Assembly: GCF_011440275.1 (NCBI RefSeq)
Contig: NZ_JAAOIV010000001.1
Coordinates: 310,001 to 374,000, forward strand
Direction of reading: 5' to 3'
DNA: 64,000 nucleotides
Origin: Metallococcus carri
Lineage (GTDB): Bacteria > Actinomycetota > Actinomycetes > Actinomycetales > Dermatophilaceae
Shown here: piece after piece, positions 24,092 to 33,189 of the stretch
Layout of the letters: each line of letters begins with the position of its first letter
Position numbering within the stretch: the stretch's first letter is position 1
The notes under the pieces: model-generated
Told to the model about the DNA's origin: nothing
What the model saw: only the letters and a program-made list of their open reading frames with translations
Databases searched by the model: none
Translations under genes and position numbers: made by a program

Positions 24092-24709
24092 TCACCCGAG
24101 CGCGGCCCGGACCACCTGGCGCAGGTGCTCTGGCGTCTGCGAAACCCCTTCCAGCGCAACGAAATACGCGCTGATCGCATCGGCGTCGAGCGCGTGCGTC
24201 TCGGCCAGACCGCGCGCGATCACGGTGAGATAGGCGTCCGCCGGCGGGTTCACCGCGGGTCGTTGATCGCGCGGACAGGTGAAGGTGACGACCGGCAGCT
24301 CCTCGAGTTCGTCGACCCGGAGCAATCGCTCGTATCGGCCCGGACCGAGATCCTGGCCCCCGCTGTCCCACAGCGGTCCGAGATCCAGGTCGTCGCCGAC
24401 CTCCCGGTGCATCTCCTGATGCAGCAGGTCGACAAACTGCTCGCGGGAGATCAGGTATGCCGACGCGAGCGCGCGGCCGGTGCGATCCGGGTCGTAGAAC
24501 GCGATCCCCCCGCCCCAGGTCGGCGACTCCCAGCCGAAGAAGATGCTGCCCGGGAGCTCGAGCGCGCGGGTGTCCCGCGGCGGCGTGGCGTCGCGGGCTC
24601 CGGCCATCGTGCGTGCCGCGCCCTCCGGCCGGCCACCGGCCAGGTAATGCCCGAAGCGCGCCGCAGAGAGGTTGGAGCCATAGGCGGCATACCAGAGCAG
24701 ATCAGGCAC
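24092..24709 (-). CDS. Gamma-glutamylcyclotransferase-fold protein
   Basis: 205-aa protein with the GGCT-fold signature WYAAYGSNLSAARFGHYLAGG at the N-terminus, then PGSIFFGWESPTWGGGIAFYD and AYLISREQFVDLLHQEM. Relatives in actinobacterial genomes are sometimes labelled histone deacetylase without basis. GTG 24709 puts the conserved YGSNL at residues 10-14; the longer frame would need a TTG. Substrate unknown; no partner genes. Confidence 0.7.
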   Translation of the reverse strand: MPDLLWYAAYGSNLSAARFGHYLAGGRPEGAARTMAGARDATPPRDTRALELPGSIFFGWESPTWGGGIAFYDPDRTGRALASAYLISREQFVDLLHQEMHREVGDDLDLGPLWDSGGQDLGPGRYERLLRVDELEELPVVTFTCPRDQRPAVNPPADAYLTVIARGLAETHALDADAISAYFVALEGVSQTPEHLRQVVRAALG

Positions 24710-24786
24710 GCACGGCAGGTTAGCGGCGGGCCGCAACGAGCACGGCTCCCCGATCCGAGTGGATCGAGGAGCCGTATCGCTCTACG

Positions 24787-24859
24787 TAGCCCCGACGGGA
24801 TTCGAACCCGCGCTACCGCCTTGAGAGGGCGGCGTGCTAGGCCGCTACACAACGGGGCC
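24787..24859 (-). tRNA. tRNA-Glu (CTC)
   Basis: 73 nt on minus. Acceptor GGCCCCG pairs with CGGGGCT (one G-U), discriminator A. The anticodon arm is CCGCC-CTCTCAA-GGCGG with anticodon CTC, and the T arm GCGGG-TTCGAAT-CCCGT. CCA is not encoded. Confidence 0.95.
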
Positions 24860-24936
24860 GCGGCGAGGAGAAACCCTACCTGCTGGCGAGGATTTCTCCG
24901 AATCGTCCGGTGCTGCACGAGCGCCGGGCGACAGCG

Positions 24937-25008
24937 CTGGGGTACCAGGACTCGAACCTAGACTAACTGAACCAGAATCAGTCGTGCTGCCAATTACACC
25001 ATACCCCA
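24937..25008 (-). tRNA. tRNA-Gln (CTG)
   Basis: 72 nt on minus. Acceptor TGGGGTA pairs with TACCCCA, discriminator G; the anticodon loop TTCTGGT gives CTG; T loop TTCGAGT. It lies 77 bp upstream of tRNA-Glu in the same orientation. The remaining about 138 bp up to the HAD gene end shows no feature I can name. Confidence 0.95.
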
Positions 25009-25146
25009 AGGGGGTATCACTCCTCGCGCGCCGCGGGCGGCCTTCGAGGGGCGAACCGAGGAGGAACTCTACCGGTCCGGCACCGCGCCCCCAAATCGAG
25101 GGCGTCGCCACGGGAAAGTGGTCGCTATAACAGCCGGAGAGCTCTA

Positions 25147-25881
25147 CTACGGGTGTAATGGGATGTCGGCGAGGGTGCGCGCGATGCGCACGCCGTTGGG
25201 TGCCAGGTCCGGCGCCGAGTGGTCGGGCACGCTTGCCGCCTCACTCCCCCGCGGCCGGCGCAGCCACCAGGACACCAGGCCGGCATCGCGGGCTCCGAGC
25301 GCGTCCGACACCAGCTCGTCGCCGACATAGGCAGTCTCCTCGGGAGCTGCTCCGAGGGCTGCACACGCATGCTCGAACACCCGCGCGTCCGGCTTGCCGA
25401 AGCCGAGCGTGTCACGCGTGACCACCACCTGGAACCACTCCCGGATGCCGAGGGCGTCGAACTTCAATTGAGTCGCGTCCGCCGACGAGTTGGTCAGCGC
25501 GCCGACGGCGAGTCCCGCTGTCGCGCAACGGGATAAGAAGTCAGGCACGTCCTGGTAGACGCGTTGCGCGTCGTGGAAGGCCGGACGGAAGGCATTCTCG
25601 TATACCGTGAGCGCACCGTCGGGGACCTCCTCGCCGACGTGCTCGGCCACCTCGGCGAGCCGGGCGCCGCGCATCTGCTCGAAGTCCAACTCCCCTGCGG
25701 TGTAGCGGCGGAAGAAGCCGCCTGGGTCGACCCGGAAACGGGCAGAGGCGTCGGCATACCACTGCGGCTCGTGACCCGGCCAGACCGCCGCCATCGCGGC
25801 CCGGCCACCGGCGAGCATCGCCGATGTCGTGTCGAGGAGGGTGTCGTCGATGTCGAGCAGGACTGCTCGCAACGGACTCAC
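25147..25881 (-). CDS. HAD-superfamily hydrolase
   Basis: Phosphatase-like HAD hydrolase, 244 aa. Motif I LLDIDDTLLDT (nucleophile D in DIDDT), motif II ALTNSSA, motif III FGKPDARVF with the lysine, motif IV VGDELVSDALGA. The helical cap inserted after motif I places it with YjjG/REG-2-like enzymes; substrate unknown. GTG 25881 overlaps the gltX stop (GTGA), so the two genes are translationally coupled. Confidence 0.85.
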   Translation of the reverse strand: MSPLRAVLLDIDDTLLDTTSAMLAGGRAAMAAVWPGHEPQWYADASARFRVDPGGFFRRYTAGELDFEQMRGARLAEVAEHVGEEVPDGALTVYENAFRPAFHDAQRVYQDVPDFLSRCATAGLAVGALTNSSADATQLKFDALGIREWFQVVVTRDTLGFGKPDARVFEHACAALGAAPEETAYVGDELVSDALGARDAGLVSWWLRRPRGSEAASVPDHSAPDLAPNGVRIARTLADIPLHP

Positions 25882-27401
25882 AAGTCGTCGTGCAGGCGCT
25901 GCAACCGGCGCATGGTCGAGGCCTTGCCGAGGATCTCCATCGACTCGAACAGCGGCGGCGACACCCGCTGCCCGGAGATCGCGGTGCGCAGCGGGCCGAA
26001 CGCGAGCCGCGGCTTGATGCCGAGGCCGTCCACGATCGCCTCGCGCAACGCCGACTCGATCCGCTCCGCGGTCCACTCCCGGCCATCACCCAGCGGCCCG
26101 CCGATGGCGCCACTGATCGGCTCGAGCGCCGAAATCGCCGCTGCGAGAACGTCTTTGGCACCATCCTTCAACTGCGCGCGAGCGTCGTCGGCGATGGGCA
26201 GCGCGTCATCCGGGGTGTAGAACGGGCGCACCAGCGGCGCCGCCTCGGACAACAACTCCATCCGGGTCTGGATGAGCGGGGCGATCTCCTGCAGCCGGCC
26301 GAGCTCGGGCAGCGAGGGATGCACCGGCAGCACACCGTCGGCGTGCAGATAGGGCAGCAACCGGGTGCAGAAGTCGCCGACCTCGAGCTCGCGGATGTAG
26401 TGCCCGTTGAGCCAGTTGAGCTTCTCCAGGTTGAAGATCGCCCCGGAGCGCTTGACCTTCGACCATTCGAAGCCGTCGGTGAACTCGGCGAAGGTGAAGA
26501 CCTCGCGCTCGCTGCCGTCGGCCTCGATGATCGGCGGATAGCACTGCAGCGCAAGGAAATTCATCACCGCCTCGGGCAGATAGCCCTGCTCCTTGAACCA
26601 CGACAGCCGCGCCCAGGGGTTCTTGCGCTTGGAGATCTTGGATTTGCTCTTCTCCAGCAGCAGCGGCATGTGCGCATACAGCGGCGGGGTCAGCCCGAGC
26701 TTGCGGTAGAGCAGGGTGTGCTTGGGGGTGGACGACATCCACTCCTGGCCGCGCACGACATGGGTGATCGCCATCTCGTGGTCGTCCACGACGACGGCCA
26801 GGTGGTAGGTCGGGAAGCCGTCCGCCTTGAGGATGACCTGGTCGTCCGGGCGAGGGCCGGACGAGCGACCCATGATCAGGTCGTCCCAGAACAGGTCGAC
26901 ATCGTCGGGAACGAACAGCCGCACCACCGGCTGGTCGGTGAAGCCCGGCAGCTCGGCCCGCTCCTCCTTGGTCTTGCCGTAACAGAGGCGGTCGTAGCCG
27001 GTGGGCTGCTTGGTCTTCTGCTGCCGCTCGCGCATCTCGGCCAGGCGCTCGGCCGAGCACCAGCAGTAGTAGGCGTCGCCCTGCTTCAGCAGCTGCTCGA
27101 CATACGGCCGGTAGGTGCCGAGCCGCTCGGACTGGCGGTAGGGCGCGTACGGCCCGCCGATGTCCGGGCCCTCGTCCCAGTGCAACCCGAGCCACGACAG
27201 CCCGTCGTAGATCCCCTGCTCGGCACCCTTGACCAGCCGCTTCTGGTCGGTGTCCTCGATGCGCAGCACGAACGCGCCGCCGTGCTTGCGGGCGAAGGCG
27301 AGGTCGAACATCGACATATATGCCGTGCCGACGTGCACGTCACCGGTGGGCGACGGCGCGACGCGCAGGCGGGGCGGGGTGGAGGTGGGGTCAGCGCTCA
27401 T
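25878..27401 (-). CDS. gltX: Glutamyl-tRNA synthetase
   Basis: Class I aminoacyl-tRNA synthetase charging tRNA-Glu (and, in the absence of GlnRS, tRNA-Gln for transamidation), 507 aa. The HIGH-type motif is APSPTGDVHVGTAY near residue 15; RIEDTD binds glutamate; KSKSKISKRKN replaces KMSKS near residue 257. The C-terminal anticodon-binding part is complete. Suitably, both tRNA-Glu and tRNA-Gln genes lie about 0.9-1.1 kb downstream. Confidence 0.96.
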   Translation of the reverse strand: MSADPTSTPPRLRVAPSPTGDVHVGTAYMSMFDLAFARKHGGAFVLRIEDTDQKRLVKGAEQGIYDGLSWLGLHWDEGPDIGGPYAPYRQSERLGTYRPYVEQLLKQGDAYYCWCSAERLAEMRERQQKTKQPTGYDRLCYGKTKEERAELPGFTDQPVVRLFVPDDVDLFWDDLIMGRSSGPRPDDQVILKADGFPTYHLAVVVDDHEMAITHVVRGQEWMSSTPKHTLLYRKLGLTPPLYAHMPLLLEKSKSKISKRKNPWARLSWFKEQGYLPEAVMNFLALQCYPPIIEADGSEREVFTFAEFTDGFEWSKVKRSGAIFNLEKLNWLNGHYIRELEVGDFCTRLLPYLHADGVLPVHPSLPELGRLQEIAPLIQTRMELLSEAAPLVRPFYTPDDALPIADDARAQLKDGAKDVLAAAISALEPISGAIGGPLGDGREWTAERIESALREAIVDGLGIKPRLAFGPLRTAISGQRVSPPLFESMEILGKASTMRRLQRLHDDL

Positions 27402-27452
27402 GATGGCCCGATTCTATGGGCCCGCCGACACCGCGCGAGGCGGCGATCCGGC

Positions 27453-27920
27453 TCAGCGCTCGAACATCGCGTCCGGCGCGAGCACGGCGACGACGCGCCC
27501 CCGCACGGTGACCTGGTCACCGGCGAACAGCTCGATCTCGCTGACGACCTTGCGTTCCTTGACCTCGACCGGCCGGGCGCGCAGCACGAGCTCGACGCCC
27601 AGCGGGGTCGGCGCGAGGAAGTCGACCTGCAGCGAGGCGGTGACGAAGCGCAGCGGCGGCTGGGTGCCGGGCTCGCGCCCGGCCGCGCGGTAGGCCGCGA
27701 GCGCCGCCGTGCCCGTGCCGTGGCAATCGATGAGCGAGGCGAGCAGACCGCCATACACGAATCCGGGGATCGCGATGTACTTGTCGTCCGGCGTATGCCG
27801 GGCGACGGATTCGTCACTCTCCCAACGGGATTGGACGTGCAAGCCGTCGGCGTTGAGTCGGCCGCAGCCATAACACCACGCGGTCTCGTCGGGATAGTGA
27901 TCCTGCACGGCGTCGCTCAT
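27453..27920 (-). CDS. PaaI-type hotdog thioesterase
   Basis: 155-aa hotdog-fold protein. WCYGCGRLNADGLH near the N-terminus and PGFVYGGLLASLIDCHGTGTA, the hotdog helix with an Asp-containing active region, match the 4HBT/PaaI family of acyl-CoA thioesterases; VTASLQVDFLAPTPLG is the long beta strand. It lies upstream of gltX with a 51-bp gap. The acyl substrate is unknown. Confidence 0.8.
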   Translation of the reverse strand: MSDAVQDHYPDETAWCYGCGRLNADGLHVQSRWESDESVARHTPDDKYIAIPGFVYGGLLASLIDCHGTGTAALAAYRAAGREPGTQPPLRFVTASLQVDFLAPTPLGVELVLRARPVEVKERKVVSEIELFAGDQVTVRGRVVAVLAPDAMFER

Positions 27921-27931
27921 GGCACGACTTT

Positions 27932-28522
27932 CTATCGGGGCATCAGGGCGAGGGTCAACGACTCCTGCAACCAGGTGAGGAAGTCGTAGTAGAGGCCGAG
28001 CACGAGACGCGGGTCGTCGGGCACGTCCGGCGCGGTCATCAGCCGGCGGTGCAATTCCTCGCTGTCCTCGTCGGTGCGCAGCTCGAGCCGCTCCCCCAGC
28101 GCGAGGCGCACGTCGGCGAGGCCCCGCATCAGCGCGACCGCCTCCTCGGTCGTCAGCCGCACCTTGTCGTCCTTCTCCGGTATGCCGGAGAGCGCGTCGA
28201 TGGCGCGGTGCAACAGCTCAGACTTCTGTCGCCGCAGCGACCCCTCGGTGGCGTCGCGGAACTCGCGCGCGGCCTCGGAGTCCTCCCGGTGACCGTCGGG
28301 CAGCAGGCGACGCAGCACCGGGTCGCGCTCGGCGACCTCCTCGGGGTCATGCTTCTCGCCCATCGACGCCACCAGGTCGGTGAACGCATCCCCGGTCTCG
28401 GCCCGTTGCGGCGGCGCGAGCACCTCGGCGGTCTGCTCGAGCAGGTCGATGACGACCGCGCGCTCCTCGGCGGCCATCCGGCCAAGGATCTGGTCTCCCT
28501 TGCGGCGGAAGGCTTCGGCCAT
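27932..28522 (-). CDS. DUF2017 protein
   Basis: 196-aa protein of the DUF2017 family, almost always directly downstream of clpS in actinobacteria, as here with a 1-bp overlap. Visible motifs: [47 protein letters not shown] and a C-terminal LVLGLYYDFLTWLQESL. It is mostly helical and acidic. The coupling to clpS hints at a role near ClpC/ClpP proteolysis, but no function is known. Confidence 0.8.
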   Translation of the reverse strand: MAEAFRRKGDQILGRMAAEERAVVIDLLEQTAEVLAPPQRAETGDAFTDLVASMGEKHDPEEVAERDPVLRRLLPDGHREDSEAAREFRDATEGSLRRQKSELLHRAIDALSGIPEKDDKVRLTTEEAVALMRGLADVRLALGERLELRTDEDSEELHRRLMTAPDVPDDPRLVLGLYYDFLTWLQESLTLALMPR

Positions 28523-28827
28523 CACGCGTCCCTGCTGAAGGTCGCCCAGAGGCTGTAGGAGTGCATGGCCGCGGTGTCGGTCTCCATCCGCTCGCGGGTG
28601 CCGTGCGACACCACCGCCTTGCCGTCCTGGTGCACCTGCAGCATCAGCTGCTCGGCCTTCTCGCGCGAATATCCGAAGTAGGTCTGGAACACCCAGGAGA
28701 CATAGCTCATCAGGTTGACCGGGTCGTTCCACACGATCGTGACCCAGCCGGAGTCGGTCAGGTTGGTCGCCTCGACGTCGGTCGACTCATCGAGGGACAG
28801 GTCCTGGTCGGGAGGAGCAACGGACAC
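28522..28827 (-). CDS. clpS: ClpS adaptor protein
   Basis: N-end rule adaptor that delivers substrates to the ClpC/ClpA AAA+ unfoldase, 101 aa. The core [42 protein letters not shown] contains the NDPV/N-degron binding motif, and the C-terminus [14 protein letters not shown] is typical. GTG 28827 is 7 nt after TAGGGT (28840-28835), so it may be leaderless, though GGAGGG lies in between. Divergent from pncB with interlocked -10 boxes. Confidence 0.92.
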   Translation of the reverse strand: MSVAPPDQDLSLDESTDVEATNLTDSGWVTIVWNDPVNLMSYVSWVFQTYFGYSREKAEQLMLQVHQDGKAVVSHGTRERMETDTAAMHSYSLWATFSRDA

Positions 28828-28834
28828 GCCCTCC

Positions 28835-28844
28835 ACCCTAAGGT
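28835..28844. promoter_or_regulatory. Interlocked divergent -10 boxes of clpS and pncB
   Basis: TAGGGT on minus (28840-28835) and TAAGGT on plus (28839-28844) share two base pairs. Each lies 7 nt from a GTG start (28827 and 28852), so both messages look leaderless and polymerase cannot bind both promoters at once. Confidence 0.55.
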
Positions 28845-28851
28845 GAACGCC

Positions 28852-30165
28852 GTGAGCATCGACACGAGTGCCGCTCAGGCCGCCTCGACGGCCCTGCTGA
28901 CCGACCACTACGAGCTGACCATGCTGGAGGCGACGCTGCGCAGCGGCGCCGCGCACCGCCGCAGCGTCTTCGAGGTCTTCGCCCGTCGCCTCCCCGACGG
29001 GCGGCGGTATGGGGTGCTCGCCGGCACCGGCCGGTTGCTGGACGCGCTCGAGCATTTCCGGTTCGGCGAGGCCGAGCTGGAGCATCTGCGCCGCGCCCGG
29101 GTCGTGGACGACGCGACGATCGACTGGCTCGCGTCATACCGCTTCTCCGGCGACATCGAGGGATATGCCGAGGGTGAGGTCTACTTCCCGAATTCCCCTG
29201 TGCTGCAGGTGAGTTCGAGCTTCGCCGAGGGCGTCATCCTGGAGACGCTGGTGCTGTCGATCCTCAACCACGACAGCGCGATCGCCGCCGCCGCCTCGCG
29301 GATGACCGCCGCCGCAGCCGGGCGGCCGTGCATCGAGATGGGCTCGCGGCGCACCCATGAGTGGGCCGGCGTCGCGGCGGCGCGGGCGGCCTATATCGCC
29401 GGTTTCGGCACCTCCTCCAACCTCGAGGCCGGCCGGTCTTACGGCGTGCCGACCAGCGGCACCGCGGCGCACTCCTTCACTCTCGTGCACGACGACGAGC
29501 GCGCCGCCTTCGAGGCGCAGGTGGCGGCGCTCGGCCAGAACACCACCCTGCTCGTCGACACCTATGACGTGGCGAAGGCGGTGCGGCTCGCGGTCGAGGT
29601 GGCCGGTCCGCACCTCGGCGGGGTGCGGATCGACTCCGGCGACCTGCTGCAGCAGGCCCAGGACGTGCGCGCCCTGCTCGACTCGCTCGGAGCCACCAAG
29701 ACCCGCATCGTGGTGACCTCCGATCTGGACGAATACGCCATCGCGGCCCTGCAGGCCGGCCCGGTCGACGTCTACGGCGTCGGCACCTCACTCGTCACCG
29801 GCTCCGGCGCGCCGACCGCAGGCATGGTCTACAAGCTGGTGCAGCGCGAGGACGCCGACGGGCAGATGGTCGGGGTGGCGAAGAAGAGCAAGGACAAGCA
29901 GTCGGTCGGTGGCCGCAAGTACGCGCTGCGCCGCCTCGAGAACGGTGTCGCGCGGGCCGAGGTCATCGGCATCGGCGATCCGGCGCAGGGCGACACCGAT
30001 GACCGGTCGCTCGTCATCCCGCTGGTGCGCGACGGCCAACGGGTCGAGAACGCGGATCTGCAGGGCGCGCGAGCCCGGCATACGGCCTCGTTCGAGGAGC
30101 TGCCGCCCGCGGCCCGGCAGATGTCGCGGGGCGAGCCGGTGATCCCGACCGTCTACGAGGACTGA
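28852..30165 (+). CDS. pncB: Nicotinate phosphoribosyltransferase
   Basis: First step of NAD salvage from nicotinate; 437 aa. [15 protein letters not shown] near the N-terminus, [31 protein letters not shown] and [12 protein letters not shown] (phosphate/PRPP binding) are typical, as is [27 protein letters not shown] 28852 is preceded 7 nt upstream by TAAGGT. The stop abuts the mptB stop with no intergenic room. Together with pncA at 31.8 kb it supplies both salvage steps. Confidence 0.94.
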   Translation: MSIDTSAAQAASTALLTDHYELTMLEATLRSGAAHRRSVFEVFARRLPDGRRYGVLAGTGRLLDALEHFRFGEAELEHLRRARVVDDATIDWLASYRFSGDIEGYAEGEVYFPNSPVLQVSSSFAEGVILETLVLSILNHDSAIAAAASRMTAAAAGRPCIEMGSRRTHEWAGVAAARAAYIAGFGTSSNLEAGRSYGVPTSGTAAHSFTLVHDDERAAFEAQVAALGQNTTLLVDTYDVAKAVRLAVEVAGPHLGGVRIDSGDLLQQAQDVRALLDSLGATKTRIVVTSDLDEYAIAALQAGPVDVYGVGTSLVTGSGAPTAGMVYKLVQREDADGQMVGVAKKSKDKQSVGGRKYALRRLENGVARAEVIGIGDPAQGDTDDRSLVIPLVRDGQRVENADLQGARARHTASFEELPPAARQMSRGEPVIPTVYED

Positions 30166-30166
30166 C

Positions 30167-31699
30167 TCAGACGGTTTGTTCGGCGCGCTCGCGCACCGGA
30201 TAGGCGGCGATCCGCAGCAACCGGTCGCGACCGCCCGGGGTGGCGAGCAGGGTGTAGGCCGCGATCGCCGCGACGATGCTGCCGACCGCGATGGTCGCGT
30301 AGGCGCCGTGCAGCGACGAATCCAGCGGCGCGATCAGCCCGCCGATGAGCGCCATCGCGAGCACACCCACCAGGTGCGGGCGGCGCAGCGGCAGCGCGGC
30401 GAGGAAGGGCAGCGCCCACATCAGGTACCACAGGTGCACGGTCGGCGACAGCAGCACGAAACCGCCGCAGACGAGGGCCGCCGTGCGCACCGCGTCGGCC
30501 CGGTCGCCGGTGCGCGCGCGCAGCCCGATCGCCACCACGAGGACGAGCGCGAGGACCGTGCCGGCGTCGCGAACGGCTTGCAGCAGGGTGTCCGGCGCGA
30601 GCTGCAGACCCAGCAACGAGGCGAACCAGTCGAGCATGCCGCCGGTCAGCGAGGTGATCGACAGCGGCGTCGTCACGCTGGCCGGCACGGTGAGCGCGGC
30701 GATCCAGCCGACGCCGAGTCCGGTCGCATAGCCGACACCGACCAGCGCACCGATCGAGATCACAGCGCCGAGCACCAGCCGGCCGACCCGGCGCGCCATC
30801 GAGCAGCCGGCGGGCAGGCTCATCAGCACGATCGGGATGGCCACCAGTCCGCCGGGGGCCTTCACCCCCGCGGCCAGGCCGGCGAGCACCAGGCCCCAGA
30901 CCCATCGGCCCTCGGCGGCGAGCGCGAGCCCCACCGCCATCAGGCCGACCATCAGCAGGTCGTTGTGAAGGCCGCCGACGCCGTTGGCGAGCACCAGCGG
31001 GCAACCGAGCACCACGGCAGTGGCGAGCGCAGGGTCGCCCTTGGCCAGCCGAGCCAGACGGGGCAGCGCCCAGGCGAGCAGGACCAGCCCGGCGAGCGCG
31101 ACCAGCCGATGCATGATGACCAGCAGGTAGGGCCGCTCGGTGAGGCTGGCGAAGAAGTTGCCGGCCGACAACGGGATCGGCCCGTAGGGCACCGGGGTGT
31201 ACATCCAGCGTGGGTCGACCGCCTCGATGATCGGGCCGTCCAGCACCGCTGGTCCGTTCTGATACGGCGAGATGCCCCGGTGCACGAGGACGCCCTGAGC
31301 GGCATACGACCACCCGTCGCGGGAGAACAACGGCGGCGCGATCACCAGCGGCAGGCACCAGATGAGTGCAGCGAGCCGGGCGAACCGCACCCCGGCGTCG
31401 GCGGCGAGGCCGCGCACATGCCGGCATACGCCGAGCCAGGCGGCCGCGAGCAGGGAGAGCCCGACGAGCACCACGACCAGCCCGAGCATGCGCCCGGCGA
31501 CATGGGAGCGCAGCAGGTCAACCGGCGGGAAGTGCATCAGCGGGGTCGAGGCCGGCAGCACCGCGGTGAGGAACGAACCCAGGAGGACCAGAACACTGCC
31601 CACCAGGCCGCGGCGCACCATGCGCAGACCGTAGGCGGGCTGCGCGGCCGCATCGGAAGCGATACGTGAACGCGGGTCGAACAACAGCTCGGCCAGCAC
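30167..31699 (-). CDS. mptB: Polyprenol-phosphomannose-dependent alpha-1,6-mannosyltransferase (MptB-like)
   Basis: Polytopic GT-C glycosyltransferase, about 510 aa, with ten or more transmembrane segments. FSRDGWSYAAQGVLVHRGISPY and the extracytoplasmic PVPYGPIPLSAGNFF loop match MptA/MptB family proteins that extend the mannan backbone of lipomannan using decaprenyl-phosphomannose. GTG 31699 was chosen because AGGAG lies 8 nt upstream; two further GTGs at 31705 and 31708 are close alternatives. It is convergent with pncB and divergent from pncA. Family is clear; backbone specificity is inference. Confidence 0.8.
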   Translation of the reverse strand: MLAELLFDPRSRIASDAAAQPAYGLRMVRRGLVGSVLVLLGSFLTAVLPASTPLMHFPPVDLLRSHVAGRMLGLVVVLVGLSLLAAAWLGVCRHVRGLAADAGVRFARLAALIWCLPLVIAPPLFSRDGWSYAAQGVLVHRGISPYQNGPAVLDGPIIEAVDPRWMYTPVPYGPIPLSAGNFFASLTERPYLLVIMHRLVALAGLVLLAWALPRLARLAKGDPALATAVVLGCPLVLANGVGGLHNDLLMVGLMAVGLALAAEGRWVWGLVLAGLAAGVKAPGGLVAIPIVLMSLPAGCSMARRVGRLVLGAVISIGALVGVGYATGLGVGWIAALTVPASVTTPLSITSLTGGMLDWFASLLGLQLAPDTLLQAVRDAGTVLALVLVVAIGLRARTGDRADAVRTAALVCGGFVLLSPTVHLWYLMWALPFLAALPLRRPHLVGVLAMALIGGLIAPLDSSLHGAYATIAVGSIVAAIAAYTLLATPGGRDRLLRIAAYPVRERAEQTV

Positions 31700-31722
31700 G
31701 TGCACCACTCCTGTCGAATCCC

Positions 31723-31748
31723 GCCGAATCGTTCGTTGCCGAATCGTT
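31723..31748. repeat. 11-bp direct repeat between mptB and pncA
   Basis: GCCGAATCGTT occurs at 31723-31733 and again at 31738-31748, with a 15-bp period; a third GAATC lies just before. It sits between the divergent starts and could be a regulator site. Confidence 0.6.
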
Positions 31749-31811
31749 AGGATAGCAAGGTCACCGCTGGGATCCCCACTTCATTCCCGCGGTTCCAGCC
31801 GTGATCCGGCT

Positions 31812-31817
31812 TACCCT
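31812..31817 (+). promoter_or_regulatory. -10 box of pncA
   Basis: TACCCT followed by exactly 7 nt (GTCGAGC) and ATG 31825. The predicted +1 coincides with the start codon: leaderless mRNA. Confidence 0.5.
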
Positions 31818-31824
31818 GTCGAGC

Positions 31825-32409
31825 ATGCGCAAGGCCTTGATCGTCGTCGACGTCCAGAACGATTTCTGCGAGGGCGGTTCGCTCGCGGTCGCCGGCGGCG
31901 CCGACGTCGCGGCCGCGATCAGCCGGTATGCCGAACGCCAGGGTGGCGACTATGCGGCGATCGTGGCGACGGCCGACTGGCACATCGATCCGGGCGCGCA
32001 CTGGTCGCAGCAGCCGGACTTCGTGGACTCCTGGCCCAAGCACTGCGCGGTGGACACCCCCGGCGCCGACTTCCATCCCGCCGTGGTGCCCGCGATCGAG
32101 CGGTCGGCGGCGATCTTCCGCAAGGGCGAGCACGCGGCGGCCTACAGCGGTTTCGAGGGCGCGGATGCCGACGGGAGGAGCCTGGCGGACTGGTTGCGGG
32201 AGCGAGAGATCGAGGCGGTCGATGTGGTCGGCATCGCGACCGACCACTGCGTGCGGGCCACCGCCCTGGACGCCGCGCAGGAAGGTTTCACCACCACGGT
32301 GCTGCTCGACCTCACCGCCGGGGTGGCGTCCGCCAGCACCGCCGCCGCGTTGACCCAGCTGCGCAACCGGGGCGTCGGCCTCACCGGCACCCCGGTCGTC
32401 GCCCACTGA
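31825..32409 (+). CDS. pncA: Nicotinamidase (isochorismatase-like)
   Basis: Hydrolyses nicotinamide to nicotinate, feeding PncB; 194 aa, normal length. The catalytic triad is visible: Asp in VVDVQNDFCEGG (D8-type), Lys in FRKGEHAAAYSGF and Cys in GIATDHCVRATA; the metal site has DWHIDPGAHW. A homologue in mycobacteria activates pyrazinamide. ATG 31825 is directly behind a -10 box. It lies 1.7 kb from pncB with mptB between them. Confidence 0.9.
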   Translation: MRKALIVVDVQNDFCEGGSLAVAGGADVAAAISRYAERQGGDYAAIVATADWHIDPGAHWSQQPDFVDSWPKHCAVDTPGADFHPAVVPAIERSAAIFRKGEHAAAYSGFEGADADGRSLADWLREREIEAVDVVGIATDHCVRATALDAAQEGFTTTVLLDLTAGVASASTAAALTQLRNRGVGLTGTPVVAH

Positions 32410-32412
32410 CCG

Positions 32413-33189
32413 TCAACTCGTCACGTCGCGGCGGCTGACCGCGAGCGCGAGGATCCCCGCGCAGACCGCGGCATACGCCGCGAGGGTGGTGAGGGTCGCG
32501 GTCTGCCCGACCGGTGCCATGTCCGGCGCTGACAGCCAGCGCAGCAGCAGCCCCGGGAACCACCGCTCGCCGAAGGACAGTTGGTCGCCGATGACATTCT
32601 CGATCGGCCCGGCCCAGGCGACACCGACCGCCAGGCCGATCGCGACCGAGCGGGTGAGCACGCCGAGGGTGGTGCCGAGCAGGGCCCAGCCGGCGGCGAA
32701 GCCGAAGGTCCGCGCGACGTCGCTGCCGGCATCGCGCCAACTCTGACCGGTCAGCCAGGCCGAGGTGTCGACGCCGTAGTGCGGCGCGATCAGCCGGGTC
32801 GCGACCCAGCCGACGGCATACAGCGCGAGCACCCAGCCGGCGAGCAGGGTGAGCCGGGCGAGGAATTGCCCGCCGATCAGCGACAACCGCCGCGGGTGGT
32901 GCAGCAGCGCCGCGCGGAAGGTGCCGCGCTGGAAGTCGTTCGCCGACACCGCGGTGAAGATCGCGAGCAACAGCACCGAGGAGAACGACGCCGCCCGCGC
33001 GATCGTGGTGGTCCCGCCACCGGCGGCGGACAGTTCGATCAGGCTCAGGCCACGGCCGGGACGGGGCGAGGCGTTCGCGACGAGCGCCCACGGCACGAGC
33101 GTCGCGTAGAGCACGGTGATCGCCGCGACGACGGCCAGGGTGCGGGCGGTGATGATGCGGGCCAGTTCGGCCCGGTAAGCGGTGATCAT
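32413..33189 (-). CDS. ABC transporter permease (ABC-2 type)
   Basis: 258-aa membrane protein with about six hydrophobic segments (AVVAAITVLYATLVPWALVA at the N-terminus, LLAGWVLALYAVGWVATRLI, and a final LAAYAAVCAGILALAVS). It overlaps its ATPase by 4 bp (ATGA). NDFQRGTFRAALLHHPRRL is typical of ABC-2 permeases of antibiotic or lantibiotic exporters. It would form the membrane half of the exporter with 33186-34100. Substrate unknown. Confidence 0.85.
   Translation of the reverse strand: MITAYRAELARIITARTLAVVAAITVLYATLVPWALVANASPRPGRGLSLIELSAAGGGTTTIARAASFSSVLLLAIFTAVSANDFQRGTFRAALLHHPRRLSLIGGQFLARLTLLAGWVLALYAVGWVATRLIAPHYGVDTSAWLTGQSWRDAGSDVARTFGFAAGWALLGTTLGVLTRSVAIGLAVGVAWAGPIENVIGDQLSFGERWFPGLLLRWLSAPDMAPVGQTATLTTLAAYAAVCAGILALAVSRRDVTS

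Noticed and set aside
24710-24736. TTG 24736 as the start of the GGCT-fold gene
   Set aside because: GTG 24709 gives the normal spacing to the YGSNL motif and needs no rare start.
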